Part shown: positions 47,425 to 56,271 of the stretch, one piece after another
Layout of the letters: every line of letters begins with the position of its first letter
How positions within the stretch are numbered: position 1 is the stretch's first letter
NCBI RefSeq assembly: GCF_900128985.1
Contig: NZ_FQUC01000001.1
Location: 682,001-746,000, forward strand
Length of the DNA: 64,000 nucleotides
Reading direction: 5' to 3'
Source: Indolivaga macrotermitis
GTDB lineage: Bacteria; Bacteroidota; Bacteroidia; Bacteroidales; Dysgonomonadaceae
The notes under the pieces: generated by a model
The model's input: the letters and a program-made list of their open reading frames with translations, nothing else
Database searches by the model: none
What the model was told of the DNA's origin: nothing
Translations under genes and position numbers: made by a program

Positions 47425-49926
47425 TTAATTCCAGTTAATTTTAAAATCTCTAATATCAGCCATGAAATCATTGTGACCGATCTCCCACAGGTATAAATCA
47501 GCAATGTCAGTACCGGCGACAATCCTATCAAGGATTTGCGCCTGAAAGCCCCAATTAGATACGTTATTACCCATAAAGCTGTTAGATAACGTTACATTGT
47601 CCGTGTCTGTCGCCCGAAGTACGCCTCCGGATGAAGCGTAAAGTGTAACGTTAGCGCCCAGTGCAGTTAATGCCCGTGAAATAAATTGCGCCCAGCTGAC
47701 GGTAGTTCCGTTATACGAATATCCGGCAGCAATAGAATCGCCGATAACAGTGACATTCTTTCCCATCCAACTATTTCCGAATATCGGTTTGAGCAATTCA
47801 TATACAGCGGAAAATAGAGCGTCAGCCATCGCTGAACTAGACGATAGACCCGGATGTAATCCATCATCGCACCACGATTTTAAGTTATTATAGTCTATCC
47901 CATTAACGATATTAGTATCGTTGAGAGTATAACCCATTATCGAAGCCAAATCGATAAAAGGAATATTCCTATTTTGGGCGACGGCTTTTTGAGTTGCAAC
48001 CAAAGCTTTTAGCGCTCCATTACCGGCACTACCGTCTGTCGTGAAGTGTCCGCAAAGAACATGTCGTGCATGTGATTTTAATGCAAAAATCTGATCTATG
48101 GCTGTGTTCAAAGACCCTACAAACGTATTCGTGTTCCGCATAGAGATTTTATAGGTATCATCTCCACCACTGCTACCATCTTTAATAATATTCGATTCAG
48201 GTACCATTAAAGTAGGTATCTGAATCTTACCGTCAGTTCCATATGCCTGAGCATCGGATAGTTGATTAGCCGCAATTTCAACTTTTAAATTGTCTGTTTC
48301 TACTGCATCTTCGGAATAGACTTTCTGTAAAATAAGACCTTCCTCAGAAGCGGCAACTGTGTCGTAAGTGTTTTTTACGGCGTTAATCCGGATATACTTT
48401 ACACCAAGTCCATAAGGAACATTAATATATGCGTATGTACGGGGATTTACACCTGCAGCAGCGATTCCCGGTCTATTTAAAGGCTGTTCCGGCATATTCG
48501 CCGGCCATGGTATAAATACCTGATTCTCGCCGCAAAGACTAAATTCGACACAACTATAAGTTGTTCCACTGACAGTCCATGAATTCCTTCGATATGGAGA
48601 TAAATTCAATTTATACAGACCCGGTTTTACGGGAAAATAATAATCGATATAGCAGTAGCTTGCACCCGCCGTATTACCTGCCGGAACAACTACTCCGTTA
48701 ACATCAATATTACGATCTAGTACTGTCAAAGGCGTGGGTATTCCTTCGAATAAATTAGGATTAGGGTCTCCACCGCTAGGGTGTGATACTATTCCCTCTA
48801 TTTTAGTTATTTCTGCCTTGATATCGGTTCCGAAATCAAGGCTTTTCAAACTAACCCCGTTGACATCTACCAACGCATCAGCTGTGCCCGTTGCCCCTGA
48901 CACCTTTTTCAGGGAGATAGTTTCACGGCTATCGAATACCATTGAAGGCATAGGCATACTAGCAGCAGCAACAACGAATGTAGGAGCGGACGATATAGCC
49001 ACATATCCACATAGATATAGCTCTTGGTTAGGTGTTGTGAACCTATATTTCTTCTTATAGTCCGGATAGCAATAGTATGCCGGTGTTGTTGCATACTGCA
49101 TTGCTCCGGAAGAATTAGCAGCAACAAGTACCCACGAAGGCATTTCTCTCTTTACAGGGCTGCCATTATTCCAAGCAACAAGATTGCTATTTGCATCGAT
49201 ATTGTAATAAGGAGGTTCGCCGAAATTAGGAATGTAATTAGCGTTACCGTCAATTTCATATGTGGTGTTTGGTTCGAGTTTATATATAGCCATATAACCG
49301 GCTATATTGGCTGAACCGTCACCACTGGCAACAGGTGCATTTCCATTAGATGGAGGATTGGAGTTCAGACCGTTGAAAAACCAACGGTGAATACCCATGT
49401 ACGCAACTGTTGTAGGGACAAAAGAGGCTTTGAATTCGGTTGTTAAGTCAGTTTCGCCGGTGGTATCCCCTGATGCTGCTTTGTAATAAGTAACCGGTTG
49501 AGCCAAAGTCGAAACTTTGTCGGCTTTGGCTGATAAATCAACATTTGGTATTGTACCATCAGCTGTACGTACTAATGTTCCGTCTGTAGTTGTAGTTTTA
49601 GCATAATCATCTAAATCGTCCTGTGTTGCAACATTCTCGGGATATACGGCAGATTCAAGGTTTACCCATTGAGAGCCGTTCCACTGATAAATAGTTTTAT
49701 CAGCACGAACTAAAACCGTCCATCCATTAGCAGGAGTCGGATATGTTGATAACAATAAAGCGTAAGTATCAACAGCCGGCTGCCGTATTTGACCGGAAAC
49801 GATATTTTTAATGTATTCGGTAATTCCTACCAATACAGAACCAACTATCTGCGAGGTGTTAAGAAATTTACCCGTTTGATTTTTAATTTGATTTGCATAT
49901 TGCAAAATCTGATCTAAAATATTCAT
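47425..49926 (-). CDS. Tail fibre / receptor-binding protein with permuted SGNH hydrolase
   Basis: 833 residues from the ATG at 49926. The N-terminus (NILDQILQYANQIKNQTGKF) probably attaches to the tail. A short repeat domain with WTVLVRADKTIYQWNGSQWV near 75 is common in Bacteroides phage fibres. Beta-rich carbohydrate-binding-like modules fill about 140-570. At the end, the SGNH hydrolase blocks appear out of order: DDGLHPG (catalytic Asp-His block) near 687 comes before VIGDSIAAGYS (nucleophile block) near 728 and WEIGHNDF (block III) near 817. The protein stops soon after. All four catalytic residues exist, so a circular permutant is possible. It would recognise and deacetylate capsule or glycan. 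Confidence 0.78.
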   Translation of the reverse strand: MNILDQILQYANQIKNQTGKFLNTSQIVGSVLVGITEYIKNIVSGQIRQPAVDTYALLLSTYPTPANGWTVLVRADKTIYQWNGSQWVNLESAVYPENVATQDDLDDYAKTTTTDGTLVRTADGTIPNVDLSAKADKVSTLAQPVTYYKAASGDTTGETDLTTEFKASFVPTTVAYMGIHRWFFNGLNSNPPSNGNAPVASGDGSANIAGYMAIYKLEPNTTYEIDGNANYIPNFGEPPYYNIDANSNLVAWNNGSPVKREMPSWVLVAANSSGAMQYATTPAYYCYPDYKKKYRFTTPNQELYLCGYVAISSAPTFVVAAASMPMPSMVFDSRETISLKKVSGATGTADALVDVNGVSLKSLDFGTDIKAEITKIEGIVSHPSGGDPNPNLFEGIPTPLTVLDRNIDVNGVVVPAGNTAGASYCYIDYYFPVKPGLYKLNLSPYRRNSWTVSGTTYSCVEFSLCGENQVFIPWPANMPEQPLNRPGIAAAGVNPRTYAYINVPYGLGVKYIRINAVKNTYDTVAASEEGLILQKVYSEDAVETDNLKVEIAANQLSDAQAYGTDGKIQIPTLMVPESNIIKDGSSGGDDTYKISMRNTNTFVGSLNTAIDQIFALKSHARHVLCGHFTTDGSAGNGALKALVATQKAVAQNRNIPFIDLASIMGYTLNDTNIVNGIDYNNLKSWCDDGLHPGLSSSSAMADALFSAVYELLKPIFGNSWMGKNVTVIGDSIAAGYSYNGTTVSWAQFISRALTALGANVTLYASSGGVLRATDTDNVTLSNSFMGNNVSNWGFQAQILDRIVAGTDIADLYLWEIGHNDFMADIRDFKINWN
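47427..47471 (-). repeat. Imperfect direct repeat, copy 2 (45 bp)
   Basis: This is the partner of 46396-46440. It encodes the last codons of the fibre gene (FMADIRDFKINWN). Confidence 0.75.
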
Positions 49927-50033
49927 ACACACACATATTTATTCTTACAATTGGGACAAACGTAAATATTGCACCGGACACAGAACTTCTGTTTACACAC
50001 CGGACATAATACATATTCACAATGGCTGGCCAT
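49923..50033 (-). CDS. Zinc-ribbon microprotein (36 residues)
   Basis: The ORF reads MASHCEYVLCPVCKQKFCV and continues RCNIYVCPNCKNKYVCV. Eight cysteines in 36 residues form three CxxC pairs (CPVC, CVRC, CPNC), which can hold one or two zinc ions. Its stop overlaps the fibre ATG (ATGA), so translation is probably coupled. Function unknown; small zinc ribbons often bind nucleic acid or proteins. It sits between tail-completion genes and the fibre gene. Confidence 0.65.
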   Translation of the reverse strand: MASHCEYVLCPVCKQKFCVRCNIYVCPNCKNKYVCV

Positions 50034-50103
50034 GGTTTATAATTTTGAGTGAAATAAGGATATTTATTTTGTGTGGTAAAAGACAAAAGCCAGTCTGTTT
50101 ATT

Positions 50104-50526
50104 TTAAAATCGGGGAATTTCCTTCTCAATGATATTTTGCATTACATGCGTAAACTCTTTACCCGATATTTCAGCCATTTTCTCCGCTAATTTCATGCAG
50201 TAATAGTAGAATTTGCGATTAAACCAAAGCTTCCGTTTTCTTTTAGGAGTGAAACCTAAATCACCATCATTACCCTTAGGTATTTCTTTACCGGTTCCAC
50301 GTTCAACATATATTCCGTAATAGTTGAAGAAATGCTCTATGATCTCTATATCACCATTAGCATTTTTCACAAGATTATGAGCCAGATTTTCAGCTACAGA
50401 ATTTAGCAGGCTACCTGTATCCCGAACATTATACACTACTAGTTTTTCAATCCAGATATTTGTCATTGTCTTAGCCCAGGCGTTCAGATATTCCTCCCTG
50501 TCATTCGTACCATTCGTTTGTGTCAT
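50104..50526 (-). CDS. Phage tail-completion / HK97 gp10-like protein
   Basis: 140 residues from the ATG at 50526; an upstream TTG at 50550 is not used. There is a helical N-terminus, then VVYNVRDTGSLLNSVAE, a pattern seen in HK97 gp10 family proteins where a basic/polar motif precedes a beta segment. It continues IEHFFNYYGIYVERGTGKEI and a basic, tyrosine-rich stretch (RKRKLWFNRKFYYYCMKL). The start lies inside the previous gene by 26 bases, typical of tight phage operons. The role as neck or tail-joining protein is inferred from position and the YVERGTG segment. Confidence 0.6.
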   Translation of the reverse strand: MTQTNGTNDREEYLNAWAKTMTNIWIEKLVVYNVRDTGSLLNSVAENLAHNLVKNANGDIEIIEHFFNYYGIYVERGTGKEIPKGNDGDLGFTPKRKRKLWFNRKFYYYCMKLAEKMAEISGKEFTHVMQNIIEKEIPRF

Positions 50527-50998
50527 AGCATAAGTTACGGGGTTGGTCAACAGTAATCATAAAGTAAAGCCCTGTACATCCGGCTATCGCATAACCTTCG
50601 AGTTCATAGAATGGGATACGCTCTGTGTCTAAATAAATCATTTCATTCTCAAGTTCGCGCCGGTCTTTGATCAGCCGTGTGCAAACAGAATGATAAATTT
50701 GCCGGCATATATTCAAGGCCTGGTGTTGCATATCCATATTTCCGGCAGTAATTTTTTTGAGGATAAATATAGTGTACATCTTTCTCTCAAAATATCCGCC
50801 GCCCCGTCCCTGATATATGATTCCGTCGTTTGTATCGTCGATGGCAAAATATGCTTTCTTTCCCCTGAAAGAACTGAGTACTTCTTCCATGTTTGCCAGT
50901 CCGCTGACTTTGCAGGGGTAAAACTCATTGTCTTTCGAAATTTTAAGCTTTTCAGCTATGCCGGTGAAATAGGTGTATGCATTAAACTGGATTCTCAT
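50501..50998 (-). CDS. Phage head-tail joining/tail terminator candidate
   Basis: 165 residues. The fold appears alpha/beta (YTYFTGIAEKLKISKDNEFYP, KMYTIFILKKITAGNMDMQ, then YFMITVDQPRNLCYD). Such proteins between the connector and gp10-like genes are often tail terminators. I do not recognise a named family. It overlaps the upstream gene by four bases and the downstream one by 26. GRGGGYFERKMYTIFIL is the most distinctive segment. Confidence 0.55.
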   Translation of the reverse strand: MRIQFNAYTYFTGIAEKLKISKDNEFYPCKVSGLANMEEVLSSFRGKKAYFAIDDTNDGIIYQGRGGGYFERKMYTIFILKKITAGNMDMQHQALNICRQIYHSVCTRLIKDRRELENEMIYLDTERIPFYELEGYAIAGCTGLYFMITVDQPRNLCYDTNEWYE

Positions 50999-51870
50999 TT
51001 CTGTTTCATTTTACTTAAACGTTCTTCCATTTCTTGTATTTCTTTGGCTTTCCGGTTTAACTTATCAAAAGCCAGCCACGAATCTATATAGAATATCTGC
51101 TCTGTCTTGGTAGCGTCGCCACCATCCAGAACATGAAGCATATTATTAATATGCTCTCTCATTCTTGGCGGCTCTTTTCTGTCTGTTGGTTCCCCAATAG
51201 CCTTTTTAAAGAAATACGGGAACTGCCGGGATAGCATTTCTTTAAATCCCATATAGACAATAAAAACGGAGAAACGGGATACTGCCGGTATCTTCCTGAA
51301 CCTTCGGGCTCTTTTTTCAGTTTGGCTGTCGTCAAACTCTATGCCTTCCGAATAGATCACAGCACAAAGCATATTCAGAAATCTTTCGTCTTTAGTGTAG
51401 AGAAAAGCCTGATAATAGTTTTCGGCTGCTAACCATTGTTTAAAAGGTATACCCTCGAATGTGTGATTAACAGGACTGAATCCTGCTATTGAACTCAAGG
51501 GTTTTACATCGCTGATATTTTCAACGATAAATAGCAGTCTCTGAGAAAAGTCCTGTACTTCGTAATCCAGTATTGTAAAATTATTTCCACCGGATTTGCA
51601 AAACCATAAACCGGACGACGTTTTACGAATAACCTTTATTTTAGTGAAAAACAAAAAGCATTTAGCCAGTATTTCATCCTGGGAGTTATCCATCAGGAAT
51701 AGCTGGCAAATAAACAGGAATTGTTTCTCAGTGAGTTCCTTCCATGATTTCGGTAATGTAAAATCAATATGTTCAACAACAGACAATTTCATTCGCATAT
51801 ACGTAGCGTAACAGGCAAACATAATTATCCAGGCTATAATAGCGATAATGATAATAAGTAATATTTTCAT
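50995..51870 (-). CDS. Phage protein with N-terminal membrane-like helix, unknown
   Basis: 291 residues. The first ~22 residues (MKILLIIIIAIIAWIIMFAC) are strongly hydrophobic; internal Met codons at 17, 25 and 27 are alternative starts that would remove this helix. The rest is soluble and helical (LPKSWKELTEKQFLFICQLF, KQWLAAENYYQAFLYTKDE), ending in a charged coiled coil (LNRKAKEIQEMEERLSKMKQ). The family is not recognised. The phrase-like motif SWKELT near the start of the soluble part is reminiscent of proteins near portal genes in Bacteroides phages, but no function follows. Confidence 0.55.
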   Translation of the reverse strand: MKILLIIIIAIIAWIIMFACYATYMRMKLSVVEHIDFTLPKSWKELTEKQFLFICQLFLMDNSQDEILAKCFLFFTKIKVIRKTSSGLWFCKSGGNNFTILDYEVQDFSQRLLFIVENISDVKPLSSIAGFSPVNHTFEGIPFKQWLAAENYYQAFLYTKDERFLNMLCAVIYSEGIEFDDSQTEKRARRFRKIPAVSRFSVFIVYMGFKEMLSRQFPYFFKKAIGEPTDRKEPPRMREHINNMLHVLDGGDATKTEQIFYIDSWLAFDKLNRKAKEIQEMEERLSKMKQK

Positions 51871-51873
51871 GGC

Positions 51874-52710
51874 TTACCAAACAAAAATTGAACTATCCTT
51901 CGAATTCTGAAACTTGTCACTGATCTTGAGCCTGTAGGTTTCCGAGTTTTTATATGCCGGATATTGGTCTAAATCTTTCACCATAGTATTAACTATAGTT
52001 TCTAACATGGGATATACATGTTCCTTTTTCAGCATCAAACCGATCACGGAATACAAAAACAGCAATACTACCATGTCTGAATCGGTCAGGTCTTGATTAC
52101 GCCTCTTTTGTATCAGTTCATCCATATATTCAGGACTTATCATCTTGGCAATTTGCATTTGATAAGACATTAACATAGGGTGTAATTCGTCCAAAGTATC
52201 TCTCTGAGCGTCTTTTCTTCCGTATTTACGAAGTGAAGCTGCAGTCATTATCAGACATTCAGTGTACCGGTTGTAATTATCCGATTTCTTCCAAAGCAGG
52301 TTGTAATCCTGGTTTTTAAATACCATAAGAATAAGCATATCCACAGCCTCACTGTATCTGGTCTTAACCCAATTCAATAACCTTTCAACGCGCTCTTTCG
52401 ACGCCGGCGCTTGATTCGAATTTGACACTACTGCAAAACCGTTAGGTGTTTGTATCAGGTCAACGAAAGGAATACAGGAATAATAAGCGCTACAGGCAAT
52501 AACCCGGGCAATACTATCATGCAGTTCCTGATCAGTTCCCATTTCGGCAAACGAAAACAGGTCAGCACCTAATAATTCATCCTTTACCCATATTTCTGAC
52601 TCTTGCAGAAACGGTTTAATAATATCATAATCTGACATCTTATCATCCGGATTATATCCGTAAGCTGTAGGAATAAACGAAACGAATTCGTCAATCGAAT
52701 TTATAATCAT
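51874..52710 (-). CDS. DUF6712-like phage connector protein
   Basis: 278 residues. It opens with MIINSIDEFVSFIPTAYG and is almost entirely helical (DIIKPFLQESEIWVKDELLG, RVIACSAYYSCIPFVDLI, RVERLLNWVKTRYSEAVDML). This pattern matches the DUF6712 proteins found next to portal or capsid genes in Bacteroidota phages, some of which act as head-tail connectors. No catalytic motif is seen. It lies between portal (5 bases upstream) and the membrane-helix protein (3 bases downstream). Confidence 0.6.
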   Translation of the reverse strand: MIINSIDEFVSFIPTAYGYNPDDKMSDYDIIKPFLQESEIWVKDELLGADLFSFAEMGTDQELHDSIARVIACSAYYSCIPFVDLIQTPNGFAVVSNSNQAPASKERVERLLNWVKTRYSEAVDMLILMVFKNQDYNLLWKKSDNYNRYTECLIMTAASLRKYGRKDAQRDTLDELHPMLMSYQMQIAKMISPEYMDELIQKRRNQDLTDSDMVVLLFLYSVIGLMLKKEHVYPMLETIVNTMVKDLDQYPAYKNSETYRLKISDKFQNSKDSSIFVW

Positions 52711-52715
52711 ATTCT

Positions 52716-54104
52716 TTAGTTATTATTGGTTGTACGCATTGTATTTTCTTCCGTATCCTTTCCTTTGTCAAGCGTTGTGAGGGTAATTACCGGAACATCG
52801 AAAATAATATCATCCCATCCGTTAAACTCCTTTATAACTAAATAAGGCTCTAACAGAATGTCGTGATATGGCTTTTCGAGCGATTGTTTGATCGTAAATA
52901 ATTCCCGTTGTACCGAACCCTGATAACTTCCCTGTGATTTACCTGGTGTTGCACCGATCATAGCCGGGTGTACAGCATCTGCATAACACATCATGTTAGA
53001 AGCTTCTGCCGAATCATCAATAAAATCACCACCTTCTTTAGTTGTATCTACTAAATTGATTCGTATATACTTGATTTCTTTGCCGGATGGGTCGGTGTAA
53101 TAATCACTGATCCAAACTTTATCTGATTTTTCGAGGCCTGTAAGAAACTCCTCTATATCCTTCCATTGCTTTTTAACCCGGTCTTTCTTGGCTTCATCGG
53201 TTGTAATACCTTCGTTTTTAAACAGGTTTTTCCAGTACTCAGTATGTATTTCCACATGATATCGAACTTTAGTACCATTCTTTAATTTGGCAAGTTTTAC
53301 GATAGGAATGTATCGTTTGTAGCTATACCAACCGCTGTGAAATATAGAGTAATAAGGCGGTATTGGATAGTATTTATCTTCTACCGTCGGAAATTTGTTG
53401 ATTATGGCAAACTTTCGAGTATTAGTCGGTTTCCGCATTTTTCCATCATCATCAGGTATCTTTCCTAATCTTACCTCCAGGTCGCCGATGGGATTGTAAT
53501 AGTCCAGTACTTCTATTATTTCCGTATCTTCTTTTTTAGGTGTATTATCACGGAAGTTGGCATAGTACAGGTGTTCGATTTGCCCCGTTTTAGGATTGCA
53601 CGATTCAAACCGGCAGTGACACGCTTCCTTATGTACAATCCGTACAATCTTACTGCCTTCTTTGTTGAGAATAATAACAGAAACAGTGAACAGAAAATAC
53701 TTCATGTCCACACACTGATCGAGCAGGTATTTAACCGGCCTGTTGTATTTAAAGAAATCAGTAATTTCCTTATCTGCTATTTTCTCGTTATTTTCTTTCT
53801 TGAATGTAAGCCCGGAAGCGTAACAGGTCAAAGCATTAAAATGCTTATTTTGTGCCAGTACTTCATCTGCCTTAATTAAATCTATGGTATTGTACGGGCG
53901 TTGGTTCGATGCACCCCACGGCACATAACCCCGTAAGCTTTCATAACCTGATATTTTGGTAGGAGTTGTTTTCGAATCATCCGTAATATCGGATAACATA
54001 GAGTCCAATTCCCCGAAATCAATCGTATTAATATAGGCTGCATGACCATTACCTAGGTCAATAACTGCCGAATGATATCCTAAATCTGTAATATTTCTGC
54101 TCAT
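52716..54104 (-). CDS. Phage portal protein
   Basis: 462 residues. Portal-like features include an N-terminal region describing the current-cell style ALTCYASGLTFKK segment, a long central beta-helix mix (RIVHKEACHCRFESCNPKTG, KFAIINKFPTVEDKYYPIPP), the wing/stem-like helix KKQWKDIEEFLTGLEKSD, and the C-terminal PGKSQGSYQGSVQRELFTI with SLEKPYHDILLEPYL, typical of portals of Bacteroidota phages. The portal dodecamer at the vertex channels DNA for the terminase. The start overlaps the preceding stop as ATGA. The usual downstream protease and capsid genes are not found. Confidence 0.72.
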   Translation of the reverse strand: MSRNITDLGYHSAVIDLGNGHAAYINTIDFGELDSMLSDITDDSKTTPTKISGYESLRGYVPWGASNQRPYNTIDLIKADEVLAQNKHFNALTCYASGLTFKKENNEKIADKEITDFFKYNRPVKYLLDQCVDMKYFLFTVSVIILNKEGSKIVRIVHKEACHCRFESCNPKTGQIEHLYYANFRDNTPKKEDTEIIEVLDYYNPIGDLEVRLGKIPDDDGKMRKPTNTRKFAIINKFPTVEDKYYPIPPYYSIFHSGWYSYKRYIPIVKLAKLKNGTKVRYHVEIHTEYWKNLFKNEGITTDEAKKDRVKKQWKDIEEFLTGLEKSDKVWISDYYTDPSGKEIKYIRINLVDTTKEGGDFIDDSAEASNMMCYADAVHPAMIGATPGKSQGSYQGSVQRELFTIKQSLEKPYHDILLEPYLVIKEFNGWDDIIFDVPVITLTTLDKGKDTEENTMRTTNNN

Positions 54105-54337
54105 AATATAACTTCCTGATTATTAATTTCGAAAATAAAAAATGCTTTTATCTTCCGTATTTCCCCCGAATCCAGGAACCGGATATTAAAAGTATTCCCT
54201 TTGAAATTGCTCGATGTGCAGATAATGTTCCGGCAGATCATTATTGAGCCGTCTTTCTTCCAGCACTTCATAGATGCAATTTCAGTATGAGAATTCATCA
54301 GCCTGCGTACCTTGCTTATGTGTATATATTCTTTCAT
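54101..54337 (-). CDS. Small phage protein, unknown
   Basis: 78 residues, basic at the start (MKEYIHISKVRRLMNSHTEI), with three cysteines (MKCWKK, ICRNIICTSS) and a beta-rich end (NTFNIRFLDSGEIRKIKAFF). ATGA overlap with the portal start and one-base overlap with the upstream gene show it is part of the operon. It looks like a small single-domain protein; no family recognised. Confidence 0.55.
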   Translation of the reverse strand: MKEYIHISKVRRLMNSHTEIASMKCWKKDGSIMICRNIICTSSNFKGNTFNIRFLDSGEIRKIKAFFIFEINNQEVIL

Positions 54338-55386
54338 CAGTCAAAAGTTAAGTCGAATGTCATATCAAAAATCCGATGAATAAAACCTGCAAAGTCTATT
54401 ACGTCCTGAATACGCTGCGAAATTCTATATTTGAATTCGAACGAAGGAGTTTCCGTTTTGCTGCTACTGCGTTTTACAGTCTGATCACTGATCATTATTC
54501 GTTTACCGATAAGCGTGTCACGCATTTCAAAAACATATAGCGACGAGAATAATTCCAGTTCAAGCCAGTCAGCTGTGAGCCGTTCCAGTACACCTGTGTT
54601 CGCTGTATATTCTCTGTAGAAATCAATATTATATTTGTTATACTCACCTCTGATCGTTCCGATATCGTTCGTGTATTTAGGTTCCCATTGCAGTACACCC
54701 GAGATAGAAAAAGTTTCCAGTACTCCGAAATTATTTGAAAATAGAACCGATAATGCACTGCTTTCCGATAAGTTATCAATCCAGAATGTCATAGACCTGT
54801 CACCGCACGAAACTATATAACGCACCAAGACGAGATTTTCAGCCTCATAATTACCGGGCGACACGTCCAGTAAAGTAACCGTGTCCTTAGTAACCTGATT
54901 ACCGGCTATATCCTTTTCAGAATACGTTTGTGTCTCATTATCCCGGTAATAAGCTTTCACATTAACCGTGTCTTCCGTAAGAGAATAAACCGATACATAT
55001 TCCTTGTTATTAGGACGGGTAACCTTATCCCCCATCAACAGAGAGAGAAACTTATTAGCAACAAATTTCGGGGCGCTTACATTTATTTCAGATCTGGATA
55101 ATATCAGTCTCGATGTATATTCCAATGTTTCATCATCCACCACGAACGAAAAAACAAAGTCGCCTGTTATTACCGGTTCGAGGTAACCGCTCAAAATCTT
55201 TTGCAGGTTCAGAATATAAATTTTCGAATCATTATCAGGAGTGTACAGCTCCGATAAGATTGCTTCATTTTCGCCCGATTCCGTTACCCTGTATAGCACA
55301 AACTTTACGTCACTATCGGACGAAAGAACGATATTTGATACCTGGCTCGAAAATGCCAGATCGGGGATAAAAGTCTCTAAAATCAT
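54337..55386 (-). CDS. Phage structural protein, beta-rich, unknown
   Basis: 349 residues, strongly beta-rich with no signal peptide (FIPDLAFSSQVSNIVLSSDS, KIYILNLQKILSGYLEPVI, FVFSFVVDDETLEYTS). The C-terminus (FEFKYRISQRIQDVIDFAG) is more conserved-looking. The composition resembles tail or baseplate proteins rather than a capsid. It overlaps its upstream neighbour as ATGA. I cannot name its family. It is one of several candidates to check as capsid or fibre. Confidence 0.5.
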   Translation of the reverse strand: MILETFIPDLAFSSQVSNIVLSSDSDVKFVLYRVTESGENEAILSELYTPDNDSKIYILNLQKILSGYLEPVITGDFVFSFVVDDETLEYTSRLILSRSEINVSAPKFVANKFLSLLMGDKVTRPNNKEYVSVYSLTEDTVNVKAYYRDNETQTYSEKDIAGNQVTKDTVTLLDVSPGNYEAENLVLVRYIVSCGDRSMTFWIDNLSESSALSVLFSNNFGVLETFSISGVLQWEPKYTNDIGTIRGEYNKYNIDFYREYTANTGVLERLTADWLELELFSSLYVFEMRDTLIGKRIMISDQTVKRSSSKTETPSFEFKYRISQRIQDVIDFAGFIHRIFDMTFDLTFD

Positions 55387-55904
55387 TTCTCGAAAATATT
55401 TATACCAAAACCGACAACCGGTTTTTTATTAGCAATATCATAACCGGCGGAAAATACAAACCTGTTACGCTGCCATGCCAGGTTAACAATCCCTCGTGTA
55501 TCAGCATTTATACTCAACCGGTCTTTAGGTATCTTATACCGGGTTACTTCCGGATATTCGAACGTGTAATACACCGATCTGCCTGACAGGCTGTTTTCGG
55601 TGACTGTATCTGTAATAGAAACTATCAGTTTATCGGTATTAATAACCGTGTCATTCCTGTACACCTTTTTCGAATAATAATCAGCTATAACAGCCTGAGT
55701 ATCTATTTCGGAAGGAATAATAGCCGGGATTATCTCGATAGGATAGGGAATAGGCACATAAACAGAATCACTTTTCCGGATAGTGTCAATACGCACAATT
55801 TCGTAACTATCTGATTTTTCAGATCGGATATCCGACAATTTCCAGAACAAAGCAGCTGTAGCCACACCGATCAAAAAGCAAATGCCGTAACTCAAATATT
55901 TCAT
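55383..55904 (-). CDS. Single-pass membrane phage protein, unknown
   Basis: 173 residues. One N-terminal helix (YGICFLIGVATAALFWKL) is followed by a periplasm-facing beta-rich region with VPIPYPIEIIPAIIP and YYTFEYPEVTRYKIP. The end (FSAGYDIANKKPVVGFGINI) looks like a paired-strand outer-membrane type. Related small proteins in Bacteroides prophages are known, but the function is not; a spanin-like role is only a guess because the lysis genes are 9 kb away. It overlaps the next gene as ATGA. Confidence 0.5.
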   Translation of the reverse strand: MKYLSYGICFLIGVATAALFWKLSDIRSEKSDSYEIVRIDTIRKSDSVYVPIPYPIEIIPAIIPSEIDTQAVIADYYSKKVYRNDTVINTDKLIVSITDTVTENSLSGRSVYYTFEYPEVTRYKIPKDRLSINADTRGIVNLAWQRNRFVFSAGYDIANKKPVVGFGINIFEK

Positions 55905-55960
55905 AGTCTATAAGTTTTAAGCAAATAAACAAAGCATTACCTACAGCCGAAAAGACAAAA

Positions 55961-55986
55961 AAGACCTGTCAGTTACGACAGGCCTT
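55961..55986 (-). terminator. Intrinsic terminator upstream of the membrane protein gene
   Basis: Stem AGACCTGTC with GACAGGCCT (one mismatch) around AGTTAC, with TTTTTTG following on the minus strand. It ends transcripts from the early small genes at 56014-57343, giving the structural operon separate control. Confidence 0.6.
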
Positions 55987-56013
55987 CTCTCTATTGTTCT
56001 GGACTAGGTTTTT

Positions 56014-56271
56014 TTAATCTTTAATTTGGTTTTTATTATCTTCCTTCAACAGCCATACCGGTTTCTGATCATCAAAACCGATCCGGTAACCGAACTGAAT
56101 CATTCGCTCCGAAATTCCGTCCGCGCTGAAAGAAGCCATCCCCGACAGATCGAAAGCTATTTCTTCACTGCTTTTCCTGATGGTAGTATCCGAATCATTT
56201 GCCTGTAGGAATTGCCCGATGTAGCGCGCAAAAATAATATCTCTGAAATCCTTATCCTTATTCTTACTCAT
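56014..56271 (-). CDS. Small phage early protein, unknown
   Basis: 85 residues, charged, with an Ala/Asp/Ser helical start (KDKDFRDIIFARYIGQFLQ) and a middle strand (ISERMIQFGYRIGFDDQKPV). It has no cysteines and no membrane segment. It overlaps the neighbouring gene by eight bases and belongs to the minus-strand early group controlled by the divergent repressor region. Family not recognised. Confidence 0.5.
   Translation of the reverse strand: MSKNKDKDFRDIIFARYIGQFLQANDSDTTIRKSSEEIAFDLSGMASFSADGISERMIQFGYRIGFDDQKPVWLLKEDNKNQIKD

Noticed and set aside
38421-50033. Diversity-generating retroelement acting on the fibre gene
   Set aside because: No reverse transcriptase gene and no template/variable repeat pair with adenine-specific changes is visible; the 45-bp repeat differs at other bases too.
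49883-50086. 67-residue ORF antiparallel in frame to the zinc-ribbon and fibre starts
   Set aside because: It overlaps both the zinc-ribbon ORF and the start of the fibre gene in another frame; the Cys-rich frame is the convincing one.
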